NCBI GenBank assembly: GCA_937891465.1
Contig: CALAHF010000086.1
Span: 1 to 41,872, forward strand
DNA length: 41,872 nt
From: an uncultured Verrucomicrobiales bacterium
GTDB lineage: Bacteria; Verrucomicrobiota; Verrucomicrobiia; Verrucomicrobiales; DEV007
Direction: 5' to 3'
Part shown: piece after piece, positions 7,931 through 15,344 of the stretch
Numbering within the stretch: position 1 is the stretch's first letter
How the letters are laid out: each line of letters begins with the position of its first letter
Notes under the pieces: generated by a model
Told to the model about the DNA's origin: nothing
What the model saw: the letters and a program-made list of their open reading frames with translations, nothing else
The model's database searches: none
Translations under genes and position numbers: made by a program

Positions 7931-8551
7931 ATGGCCGAATCGCTCTTTATCACCGGAACGGACACGAACGTCGGGAAAACTTGGGTCTTGTGTAAAATGC
8001 TGAAGGCGTTTCGCACGCAGGGGATCGATGCGGTCGGTTTTAAACCAGTCGAGTGTGGCGAAAAACGAACTGACTCGACTGCGATCTTCGAGATTTGTGA
8101 GGAAGCTGGAGTGACGATCGATGAAATCAATCCGGTTTGGTTTCAGAAACCGGTCGCGCCTTCCGTGGCAGCGGAAATTGAAGGCCCCAATTGGGATTTG
8201 GATCGTGTGTTAGTGACTTTTGAAAAGCTGAAATCCGAACACGACGTCGTTCTCGTGGAGGGCGCTGGCGGTTGGTTGGTTCCGATCGCGGACAATTTTC
8301 TTGTCTCTGATTTAGCGTCAAAAATCGGATTGCCGGTTGTCGTAGTTGCCGCAAATCGCCTGGGATGCCTCAATCACACGGCATTGACGGTCCGGCAGAT
8401 TGCGTGGGATGGTTTGGCCTGTCGCAGCGTAATTTTGAATGATCTGCCCGAAGATGAGGACGACGGATCGCGCGCGGGAAATCAAGCCGCGCTGAAATCG
8501 TTGATCTCGGTTCCGATCCTGAAATTAGACGACATCAAGTCGGCCGTTTGA
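7931..8551 (+). CDS. bioD: Dethiobiotin synthetase
   Basis: BioD closes the ureido ring of dethiobiotin from DAPA, CO2 and ATP, the penultimate step of biotin synthesis. Residues 9-17 are the P-loop GTDTNVGKT. Next come GFKPVECG (substrate/CO2 loop), a TDS Asp for Mg2+, VEGAGGWLVPI (about 112-122) and VVVAANRLGCLNHT. The length, 206 residues, is slightly short but complete. No other bio gene is in the window, so it is an isolated biotin gene. Its 3' end overlaps the convergent DUF1552 gene by 27 bases. The start codon sits right after a palindromic repeat. Confidence 0.93.
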   Translation: MAESLFITGTDTNVGKTWVLCKMLKAFRTQGIDAVGFKPVECGEKRTDSTAIFEICEEAGVTIDEINPVWFQKPVAPSVAAEIEGPNWDLDRVLVTFEKLKSEHDVVLVEGAGGWLVPIADNFLVSDLASKIGLPVVVVAANRLGCLNHTALTVRQIAWDGLACRSVILNDLPEDEDDGSRAGNQAALKSLISVPILKLDDIKSAV

Positions 8552-9847
8552 ATCGGCGAACGTCTCTTCTTTCACGCCGAGCTCTTCCAGCATCCGCAGA
8601 TAGAGATTACACATCGGAGTGTCTTTTCCGAGATTGATGTGATGTCCGGGTTTCAAGCCTCCGCCGCCTCGTCCGGCTAGAATAATCGGCAAATCGTTGT
8701 GTCGATGGCGATTTCCATCCGACAATCCGCCACCCCAAAGGACCATTGAATGATCGAGCAGAGATTTTCCGTCGGCTTCTTTTACTTCGGACATTTTCTC
8801 CAAATAATAGGCAAGCTGGCGCGAATAAAATTCGTCGATTTTGGCGATTTTCGTGAGTTTTTCAGCGTTATCCTGGTGGTGCGACAGCGAGTGATGGCCT
8901 TCGGGAACTCCAATGTCGCTGAAGCTGCGATTTGAGCCATCGTGTGCGAGTGCGAATGTGGAAACCCGTGTGGAATCGGTCTGAAACGCGAGAATCTGCA
9001 TATCCATCAGAATTCGGATGTGATCCTCGAATTTTGATGGAACTCCTGCCGGAGCATCACGATTTGGATCAGGCAGCCCGAATTTTTCTGCTTTCTCAAT
9101 ACGCTGCTCGATTTCGCGAACGCCGGTTAGATATTCATCGAGTTTTTGCTGATCGTTGCGGCCCATCTGGCGATGAAGGGATTTGGCTTCGTCATTTACA
9201 AAATCCAAAATCGATTTTCGCATCGCGTTGCGTCGTTCACGATTCTTTTCTCGTTCTTCGCCTTTTCCACTGCCGAACAGCCGCTCAAAAACGAGTCGGG
9301 GGTTGGATTCCGGCGCGACCGGTTGAGTGGCGCTTCTCCAACTGAGGTTGAATTGATACGCACAGGAATAGCCCGAATCACAAACTCCCGATTTGCGAAC
9401 TCCTTCCGTTGAAAGCTCCAGAGAGCTGAAACGGGTGTGGTCACTGAGAGCCGCCGCGGCAACTTGGTCCATCGAAATTCCCAGCTGGATGTCTGCACCG
9501 GCAGTTTTGCGTGGTCGAACGCCCGTGAGGTAGCTCGCGTTTGCTCGTGCGTGATCGCCCCCGCCATCGGGCCCGGCCGTGCCGTTTCTTTGCTCAAGAC
9601 CTTCGATGATTGTGAAGTCGTTGCGAAATTTTTCGACCGGTTTCAAACTCGGGCTGAATTGATAATCGGTCCCGGTTCCGCTCACCTTCCATTTTTCCAA
9701 ATTGACCCCGTTAGGCAAGTATAACGCGGCCATGCGGCGGGGGATTTCGATCCTGGCAGCAGGAGTAGCAGCGGCAAACGTCTCAAAAACCGGCAGGCCA
9801 ATGGTGGCTCCGATTCCCTGAAGAAATGTTCGTCTGTTGGTCGTCAT
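8525..9847 (-). CDS. DUF1552 (HXXSHH motif) Tat-exported protein
   Basis: DUF1552 proteins are abundant in Planctomycetes and Verrucomicrobia, usually beside large cytochrome/DUF1592-type genes; their activity is unknown but they resemble the DUF1501/sulfatase-like fold. The N-terminus has a twin-arginine signal (TNRRTFLQGIGATIGLPVF). The family marks are the YLPNGVN start of the mature domain, HARANASYLTG near residue 110, and HHSLSHHQDN, the HxxSHH motif, near residue 320. LDHSMVLWGGGLSDGNRHRHNDLP follows. The length (440) is normal. No cytochrome partner is present here. It converges with bioD and is followed upstream on the same strand by nothing within 350 bases except the ABC permease end at 9908. 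Confidence 0.9.
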   Translation of the reverse strand: MTTNRRTFLQGIGATIGLPVFETFAAATPAARIEIPRRMAALYLPNGVNLEKWKVSGTGTDYQFSPSLKPVEKFRNDFTIIEGLEQRNGTAGPDGGGDHARANASYLTGVRPRKTAGADIQLGISMDQVAAAALSDHTRFSSLELSTEGVRKSGVCDSGYSCAYQFNLSWRSATQPVAPESNPRLVFERLFGSGKGEEREKNRERRNAMRKSILDFVNDEAKSLHRQMGRNDQQKLDEYLTGVREIEQRIEKAEKFGLPDPNRDAPAGVPSKFEDHIRILMDMQILAFQTDSTRVSTFALAHDGSNRSFSDIGVPEGHHSLSHHQDNAEKLTKIAKIDEFYSRQLAYYLEKMSEVKEADGKSLLDHSMVLWGGGLSDGNRHRHNDLPIILAGRGGGGLKPGHHINLGKDTPMCNLYLRMLEELGVKEETFADSNGRLDVV

Positions 9848-9907
9848 TACAAAGAATACGACGCTGGGAACGAGAAAGAAACTGGCGCGTAAGAGCGGGA
9901 ATCGGTA

Positions 9908-11257
9908 TTATTCGTGCCGGAGGGCATCAACAGGATTCATCCCCGCCGCGCGGATCGCCGGATAAATTCCAAAAATGACCCCGGTGAGAACCGAGATGGA
10001 AAACGCCAGGGTTGGCGCCCAAATTTGCGTAATCGTCATCATGTTCGCGAAGCGCTCAATGATCAGCGGGACAGCCATTCCAACTACAACTCCAATTAAA
10101 CCGCCAGCGCCGGAAAGCAGGATCGTTTCAATGAGAAATTGCATGACGATGTCGCGTTGTTTGGCTCCCATCGCGCGACGAATTCCGATTTCTCGAGTTC
10201 GCTCGGTAACAGTCGCCAGCATGATGTTCATGATGCCAATTCCACCCACGAGAAGGGAAATGGCAGCGATCGAACCGAGAACGATGTTGAAGATTTGCTT
10301 GGTGCGCTCAGCACGCCGCAACAATTCCAGCGGGACTGTCATTTTGTAGTCCACATCTTCGTGGTTCCGTTTCAATATGTGACGAATCGCTTCGGCAGCG
10401 GGAACGACTTGGTCCGCATCTCCGATTTTGATTGTAACCTCGTGGAAGTCCACTTTTTCAGCTTCAAATGAGCCAGAGCGGTATTTGAAAAGCACTTCTC
10501 CGAATCGATCAATCAGCGTGGAAAGCGGAATCATAGCCTCCATTGGCAATTCGCTTTCGTCTCCGCTTGGTTTTTTGACGGTCGCATCTCCCTTGCCGCC
10601 CAGTTGATCGGAATCTGCTCCCGAAGCTTTGGTTTCAATGATCCCAACGACTCGGAAATAATTGCGTTGCAGTCGAATTTCTTTGCCAACCGGGCTGCTC
10701 AGCGGGAAGAGTTTACGGGCAAGTTCTTCGTTGATCACGCAAACCGGATCGCGACCTTTCATTTCGATTTGGGTGAAAAATCGGCCTTTCAAAAGCCGCC
10801 GATTTCGCATTTCTGGATACCAGGGAACAGTTCCAAGCAAGGTGGCATCGACCGATAACGATTGATGCCACAAAAAGTCTTTGATTCGGCGGCCGGGAAC
10901 TGCGATTTCGACGCCGGGAATGGTGGCGCGGATCTGATCGAGATCACGATAGGTGATACCGTATTCGAGAACGAGTGAGCGCTCCTGCTCGCCAGCGGTT
11001 TTGGTGTTGGTTGGCTTTTCGCTCGTTAAAATGATGTTTTGCGAGCCCAGATTTTTGATCTGCTGCTGTGCTTCATAGCTCGCTCCTTCGCCGATTGCGA
11101 GCATGGCAATCACCGACGCGACACCAAAAACGATTCCCATTGCTGTCAGCAGAGATCGTAGTTTGTGCATCCACAGACTCTTCATCCCCAATACGATGGA
11201 GCGTTTTAAGCGCCACGGGGAGAACAGTTGGAGAATCTGGATAGGAGAATTGAACAT
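9908..11257 (-). CDS. MacB/FtsX-type ABC transporter permease
   Basis: The 449-residue protein has the MacB layout: a first membrane helix (LLTAMGIVFGVASVIAMLAIG, about residues 36-57), a periplasmic MacB_PCD domain (about 60-310), and three C-terminal helices of the FtsX domain, with GGIGIMNIMLATVTERTREIG and RRAMGAKQRDI as signatures. It works as a mechanotransmission permease rather than a channel in known relatives. The ATPase gene ends 8 bases upstream, so the pair forms one operon. No periplasmic adaptor (MacA) or TolC gene lies next to it, so the substrate is not known. Confidence 0.93.
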   Translation of the reverse strand: MFNSPIQILQLFSPWRLKRSIVLGMKSLWMHKLRSLLTAMGIVFGVASVIAMLAIGEGASYEAQQQIKNLGSQNIILTSEKPTNTKTAGEQERSLVLEYGITYRDLDQIRATIPGVEIAVPGRRIKDFLWHQSLSVDATLLGTVPWYPEMRNRRLLKGRFFTQIEMKGRDPVCVINEELARKLFPLSSPVGKEIRLQRNYFRVVGIIETKASGADSDQLGGKGDATVKKPSGDESELPMEAMIPLSTLIDRFGEVLFKYRSGSFEAEKVDFHEVTIKIGDADQVVPAAEAIRHILKRNHEDVDYKMTVPLELLRRAERTKQIFNIVLGSIAAISLLVGGIGIMNIMLATVTERTREIGIRRAMGAKQRDIVMQFLIETILLSGAGGLIGVVVGMAVPLIIERFANMMTITQIWAPTLAFSISVLTGVIFGIYPAIRAAGMNPVDALRHE

Positions 11258-11265
11258 CGGGCTGA

Positions 11266-12015
11266 TTATTTAGCGGCCTCCGTTTTTCGTGCAGGCGGCG
11301 CTTTTCCATCCTCACCCATCGTATCAAAGCCGACCTCACCATCTTTTAAGCGAATGACCCGTGGCGTGCGTTCTGCCATTTCCTCGTCATGGGTGATCAT
11401 GATCAGCGTCTTTCCTTCCGTATTGAGATCGTCGAAAATTTTCAGGATATCGCCGCCGGACTTTGAATCGAGATTCCCCGTTGCTTCGTCCGCAAGAATC
11501 ACCGCTGGATCATTCGCCAGAGCGCGGGCGATCGCGACGCGTTGCTGTTGTCCGCCTGAAAGCTCTGTCGGCCGATGATCAAGCCGATCGCCCAGCCCGA
11601 CTTGATCAGCAAGGTGCGCCGCACGCGCGTGAGATTCCGCTTCAGGCATTCCCTGATAATAGAGGGGCACTTCAATATTTTCGACGACGCTGAGCTGCTG
11701 GATCAAATTGTAGCTTTGAAAAATGAAACCGAGACGCTTTCCGCGAACTTTCGATAGATCATCGTCTGCCAGCTCCGAGACATCTTTTCCTTCGAGCAAA
11801 TAATCGCCAATCGTCGGCTGATCGAGACATCCCAGAATATTTAACAGCGTCGATTTCCCGCAGCCCGAGGGGCCGAGAATCGAGATGTAATCGCCTTCAA
11901 AAACCGTCAGTGAGATTCCCCGAAGCGCTTTCACGAGAATGCTGCCCATCTGGTAATGCTTCTCCACATCTCGGAGTTCGATGATGGGACGTCGGTTCGG
12001 GGAAAGTGAAGACAT
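11266..12015 (-). CDS. MacB/LolD-type ABC transporter ATP-binding protein
   Basis: All nucleotide-binding motifs are canonical: Walker A GPSGCGKST (about 48-56), Q-loop GFIFQSYNL, signature LSGGQQQRVAIARAL, Walker B VILADEATGNLDS, and H-loop IMITHDEEMAE. It energises the permease encoded 8 bases downstream. A charged, low-complexity C-terminal tail (about 20 residues) follows the domain. It is a useful contrast to the degenerate ABC protein at 15344. Confidence 0.95.
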   Translation of the reverse strand: MSSLSPNRRPIIELRDVEKHYQMGSILVKALRGISLTVFEGDYISILGPSGCGKSTLLNILGCLDQPTIGDYLLEGKDVSELADDDLSKVRGKRLGFIFQSYNLIQQLSVVENIEVPLYYQGMPEAESHARAAHLADQVGLGDRLDHRPTELSGGQQQRVAIARALANDPAVILADEATGNLDSKSGGDILKIFDDLNTEGKTLIMITHDEEMAERTPRVIRLKDGEVGFDTMGEDGKAPPARKTEAAK

Positions 12016-12098
12016 GCGGGGTGAACCGAAAATTTAAGCACAATCCTACGCTGCGCAAGGAGGCTGCGGGCGGGAACGCGTGAGGGGAGACCCTAAAA

Positions 12099-12449
12099 TT
12101 ACTCTGGAATGGTGAATTCCACCTTTTGATCAGCATTGAACATGTTGCCGCCGGTTTTTCCATCGGCTCCGAGCGATGAAATCGTGATCGCGCGGCCTTC
12201 CGCTGAAAAAATGAAGGGCTCACCTTTGTGATCGTTCGTTTGCTCTTCAGGAAGATCCAAATCTGCAAGCGAAGCAGGAATTTTCCCGTTCGTTTTTGAC
12301 CAATCAATCACCGTTGTTTCGAGCGCGTTGAGCCGCGAAATCATCGTCGCGACAGGACTCGGGCCGAGCTGACCAAATTTTAGATAGATGAAGGCAACTG
12401 CTGCGATCAGAATCACCAATGCGAGAATCGTTTTCTTTTCCTGAGTCAT
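12099..12449 (-). CDS. Membrane-anchored protein with GspG-like pseudopilin C-terminus
   Basis: I start at MTQEKKTILALVILIAAVAF (ATG 12449), giving 116 residues; longer frames upstream run into the palindromic repeat and IS. One membrane helix (about 7-25) is followed by a helix (MISRLNALETTVIDWSKTNG, then IPASLADL) and a short sheet ending in ITISSLGADGKTGG. The S-x-G-A-D-G-x-x-G-G loop is typical of major pseudopilins of type II secretion (T2SG core). The prepilin peptidase site (G followed by F and E at +5) is absent. It is 83 bases upstream of the ABC ATPase on the same strand and may share its transcript. Confidence 0.6.
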   Translation of the reverse strand: MTQEKKTILALVILIAAVAFIYLKFGQLGPSPVATMISRLNALETTVIDWSKTNGKIPASLADLDLPEEQTNDHKGEPFIFSAEGRAITISSLGADGKTGGNMFNADQKVEFTIPE

Positions 12450-12501
12450 GTTCAGGGGAGTCGGTAGCCTGTCCCGCCGGAATTGCAAGGTGAGCAGATT
12501 T

Positions 12502-12538
12502 ACGATCCGATAGGGTTGGTTGAATGAATCAACCCTAT
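12502..12538. repeat. 45-bp palindrome family, copy 3, left piece cut by the IS
   Basis: The piece begins ACGATCCGATAGGGTTG and breaks off after CAACCCTAT. The remaining 8 bases (TGGATCGT) are at 13797-13804 on the other side of the insertion sequence. Joined, the two give exactly 45 bp with 17-bp arms and one mismatch. Confidence 0.85.
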
Positions 12539-13792
12539 CAGTGCAGAGAACTAGGTTTGGGACGATTTTGCTGCCCAAATTCAGCTTCGATTTGCCTGTT
12601 TGAGATGGGTCAGGTAGCGGCCAGCTCCAGATTCGCCATGCGAATCAGATTGAATGTTGCGCCGGTAAAATACGCCTCACTCTGAACTTTACTTTCCCCT
12701 CGATAACGAGTCTTTCAAAAGATGCCCACAGTTTTCATCCAACCGAAGATCTCCTCGATCCGCTTGCGGATGCGCTGGCTGGTTTCGTAGCCTCGTGAAC
12801 TTGTGGTATGGCCATCCAACCCGGGCGTCGTTCGGTTTTTCACCTCTGCAACATGTGGTTTGGTTCGCCGTTTCCGGCAACCGCTCACGAACGCTTTGGT
12901 GTGATACCCCTTGTCCGCCCCGAGCGTTTCAACGCGCCCATGTCTGCGACTTTCGATCCGCTCGATTTGCTCTAAAGCCATCGCGGGCTCCTGTGTGGTG
13001 ACTGGATTGTAAACGGCGATTTCGCTGAGCAATCCGTTGCGATTTTCCATCACCCCGTGCAGACCAAAACACATTTTAGCCTCTTTGTAGGGGCCTTTTC
13101 GATACAGCACCGACTCCGGATCCGTCCGGCTCCGGTGCGTTTTATTGCTGCGCTTTTCCCCTTTGAAATCCACATCGGGATTGCTCGGTTTAAACCCGTT
13201 GCTGTCACAGCCGTCGGTATCTCGATCATTGTCATCGCCGTCGAGATCTTCATCTTTGGGACGAAAGCTTTTCACGCTTGCCCACGCCTCGATCAACGTG
13301 CCATCGGCGCTGAAGTGTTCATCACTGGCCCAGTTTTCCTCACGCGAGAGTTGGTAAACTTCCGCGAAAAAAGCTGCGGCGATTGGCTCAGCAAAAAGGC
13401 GATCATAATTTTTGCTAAAGGTGCTGTGATTGAAGGTTCCCTCCTCCAGATCGCGATCAAGGAACCACTGCCACATCAGATTGTAGGCGAGTTGTTCGGC
13501 GAAAAGCCGTTCGCTCCGGACTGAGAAAAGCGCCATCAAAATCTTGGCTTTAAACAACTGCTCTGGCGGGATGCTGGGGCGTCCGGTTGTTTGGCTGTAA
13601 AACGCCTCGAACCTGGAACTGAACCGACGCAACACCTCATCGACCCGTCGCTTGATTGCCCGAATCGGATGCCGCTTCGGGATCAAGCTCTCTAAATTAC
13701 AAATCGTCAGAAACTCAGGTTGGCCGTTGCTCTTTCCTCGCATCTCACATTTTATCCATGAAAAACGCCTTGGCTACTTTTTCAACACCCTG
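12539..13792 (-). mobile_element. IS5-type insertion sequence inserted in a palindromic repeat
   Basis: The 1254-bp element carries one transposase gene. The boundaries come from the target: CTAT occurs at 12535-12538 and again at 13793-13796, and removing the element plus one CTAT regenerates a perfect-length copy of the local 45-bp palindrome. A 4-bp duplication of YTA-type is known for the IS5 subgroup. The right end reads CTACTTTTTCAACACCCTG, a typical IS5-like end; the left end CAGTGCAGAGAACTAGG matches it only weakly beyond the terminal CAG, so the inverted repeats are degenerate. With the transposase nonsense mutation, the copy is probably immobile by itself. Confidence 0.8.
12610..13743 (-). 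pseudogene. IS5-family DDE transposase with in-frame TGA
   Basis: The frame from ATG 13743 encodes an N-terminal DUF772-type domain (LFKAKILMALFSVRSERLF, then AYNLMWQWFLDRDLEEGTF) and a DDE catalytic domain. First Asp is in FSADGTLIEAWAS, second in TLGADKGYHTKAF, Glu in RKRIEEIFGWMKTVG. A TGA at 12717-12715 ends translation after residue 342. The same frame continues with KTRYRGESKVQSEAYF and NLIRMANLELAAT to a TGA at 12612-12610, the normal end of such transposases (377 codons). The lesion looks like a CGA-to-TGA change at the Arg before KTRYRG. An acidic low-complexity insert (DEDLDGDDNDRDTDGCD) sits between the first two catalytic residues. Confidence 0.88.
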
Positions 13793-13804
13793 CTATTGGA
13801 TCGT
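13793..13804. repeat. Target duplication CTAT and right piece of palindrome copy 3
   Basis: CTAT (13793-13796) repeats the four bases at 12535-12538. TGGATCGT completes the right arm of the palindrome split by the IS. Confidence 0.75.
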
Positions 13805-13860
13805 AGAAAGGCTGATCTAATTTCGGCAAGGGCTGCTCAATGCGGCGTTCGAACTTTTTG

Positions 13861-14038
13861 TGGAATTAGCCGTCACAATGTATTCCTAACATGCCAGCTA
13901 GGGCTGTCGGCTTTGTTTTGTAACAAAAACAGCCGACAGCACAGTATTTCCCCTCCTCGTGGGCTGGTTTCCCCTTGTTTCTCATGAGGAAAAGGAGACC
14001 TCGCTTCTGATGTTTACGTCGGAAGTGGGTTTTTTTTT
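13861..14038 (+). ncRNA. Candidate structured small RNA ending at a strong terminator
   Basis: No protein gene is visible here, yet the plus strand shows three successive hairpins. The first is GCTGTCGGCT/AGCCGACAGC (13903-13912 with 13931-13940, perfect 10-bp stem with a T/A-rich inner extension). The second is CCTCGTG/CATGAGG (about 13954-13960 with 13983-13989). The third is CTTCTGA/TCGGAAG (14004-14010 with 14019-14025), followed by nine T residues. The neighbours on both sides are on the minus strand, so the terminator does not belong to them. I compared it by eye with 6S, SRP, RNase P and tmRNA hallmarks and recognised none. The 5' end is not defined; TTGTGG with TATTCC at 17-base spacing lies upstream. 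Confidence 0.4.
14004..14038 (+). terminator. Intrinsic terminator (plus strand)
   Basis: A 7-bp stem CTTCTGA/TCGGAAG is extended by G-rich flanks and followed directly by T9 (14030-14038). No plus-strand CDS precedes it, which is the main reason to suspect a small RNA. Confidence 0.65.
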
Positions 14039-14107
14039 ATGAAATTCGTTGTCTTGTCCGCTAAAGCCGAACCTACATTCCGCACCATATTATTGGAGGC
14101 TATTGAT

Positions 14108-14125
14108 CAGACCTTATTTGATCGT
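14108..14125. repeat. Half copy of the 45-bp palindrome (right arm only)
   Basis: CAGACCTTATTTGATCGT matches the right half CAGACCCTATTGGATCGT with two mismatches. No left arm is seen. It lies 38 bases beyond the rodA stop. Confidence 0.45.
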
Positions 14126-14162
14126 TTTTGAGAAGGAAATAACAGCGAATTGATCGCCGGGA

Positions 14163-15344
14163 TCAGTCCAAATGATCGACCTCAAGTTGGCCGGGGCGAA
14201 CTTGCTCTTCTTCGACATCAACGCGATGAATCCAAACGCTTTGCACCAAGCCGAGCATGGACATGACGGTGACCACAAAGGTTCCCCCGTAGCTGATCAA
14301 AGGCAGTGGAATACCCGTGATCGGCATGATGAGGAGGTTCATTCCGATATTCTGAAAAATGTGGGACAACATCAGCGTTAAAACGCCAACCACTATGAGT
14401 CGTCCGAGCATATCTCGACTGTAAAACGCGACAAACAGGCAAAGCAAAAGCATCACGAGGAATCCGGACATCATCATGAGAGATCCGCGAAACCCGTGCT
14501 CCTCGGCAAGAACCGCAAAAATAAAGTCATTGATCGCTGTCTTGTTCGAAATGAAACCCTTGTTATTCACCGTGTTTTTATTGGCAAATCCTTTGCCGTC
14601 CCAGCCACCTGAACCGATGGCGAGTAGATTATTGTGGGCCGAATAAGCGTCACCGAGAATGTCGACTTTTTTACCCATCAACATCTCGAATTGAACCGTG
14701 ATCCGCTTTTTTTGGTATTCTTTCAGGCCAAAAAAGAACGCATACGGCAAAAACATGGTGCCGCAGAGAACGATGACGGTTAAGTAGCGAAACGGAATGT
14801 TTCCCACTAAAACCATTGCGGCGATCACTGGAATCCACACCATGGCCGATCCAAAGTCGCCCTGAAGCAAAACGAGGCCGCAGGGAATAATTCCGGCAAT
14901 TCCAGTGATGGCCAAACGCATGAAGGGATTTCGGAAAACGGGATGCAGCTTGTGTAAATGCGCAAGAATCAGCGCCATGACGATGATTCCGCTTGCGATA
15001 GCTACCTGAGAACTCTGAATCGATATGAATCCGAGATCGACCCAGCCTTTCGTGCCATAAATGTCTACACCGAAAAATTGCGTGTAAACGAGCAGTCCGA
15101 GGCCGGCAATGTAAAAGGGAAGTCCGAGCCATTTGACCCACTTGTAATCAATGAGTGAAGCGATGAAGAACGGGATCAATCCGATCACGCCGAAAACGAC
15201 CTGGTCACGCCATTTGCCGGCGAGCTCGGGGTCGCGCTGGCCGCTGGCGCTGTAAATTGCGCTGCAGCCAAAAATGAGAAGCGCCATCATGGCTACGAAA
15301 AGCAGCCAATTCATGCCAAAAAATTTGCGAAGAAGTGGGGTCAT
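14163..15344 (-). CDS. rodA: RodA, SEDS peptidoglycan glycosyltransferase
   Basis: RodA polymerises lipid II during cell elongation with a class B PBP. The 393-residue product has about ten membrane helices and the SEDS landmarks: LLQGDFGSAMVW (about 159-170), AIGSGGWDGKGF, INDFIFAVLAEEHGFRG with the catalytic-type Asp (D273), and the end motif MPITGIPLPLISYGGT. One oddity is GFISIQSSQVA, where most family members have QPSE. The start shares its A with the stop of the upstream ABC-like gene (TGATG), so translation is coupled. The usual neighbours (mreBCD, PBP2) are absent. Confidence 0.93.
   Translation of the reverse strand: MTPLLRKFFGMNWLLFVAMMALLIFGCSAIYSASGQRDPELAGKWRDQVVFGVIGLIPFFIASLIDYKWVKWLGLPFYIAGLGLLVYTQFFGVDIYGTKGWVDLGFISIQSSQVAIASGIIVMALILAHLHKLHPVFRNPFMRLAITGIAGIIPCGLVLLQGDFGSAMVWIPVIAAMVLVGNIPFRYLTVIVLCGTMFLPYAFFFGLKEYQKKRITVQFEMLMGKKVDILGDAYSAHNNLLAIGSGGWDGKGFANKNTVNNKGFISNKTAINDFIFAVLAEEHGFRGSLMMMSGFLVMLLLCLFVAFYSRDMLGRLIVVGVLTLMLSHIFQNIGMNLLIMPITGIPLPLISYGGTFVVTVMSMLGLVQSVWIHRVDVEEEQVRPGQLEVDHLD

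Noticed and set aside
13903-13940. Terminator for rodA or the IS
   Set aside because: The stem is perfect but neither strand has a following T-run; it fits better as part of the candidate RNA.
14039-14131. A 30-codon plus-strand frame ending in the half palindrome
   Set aside because: It begins inside the terminator T-run, has no ribosome site and is too short to support.
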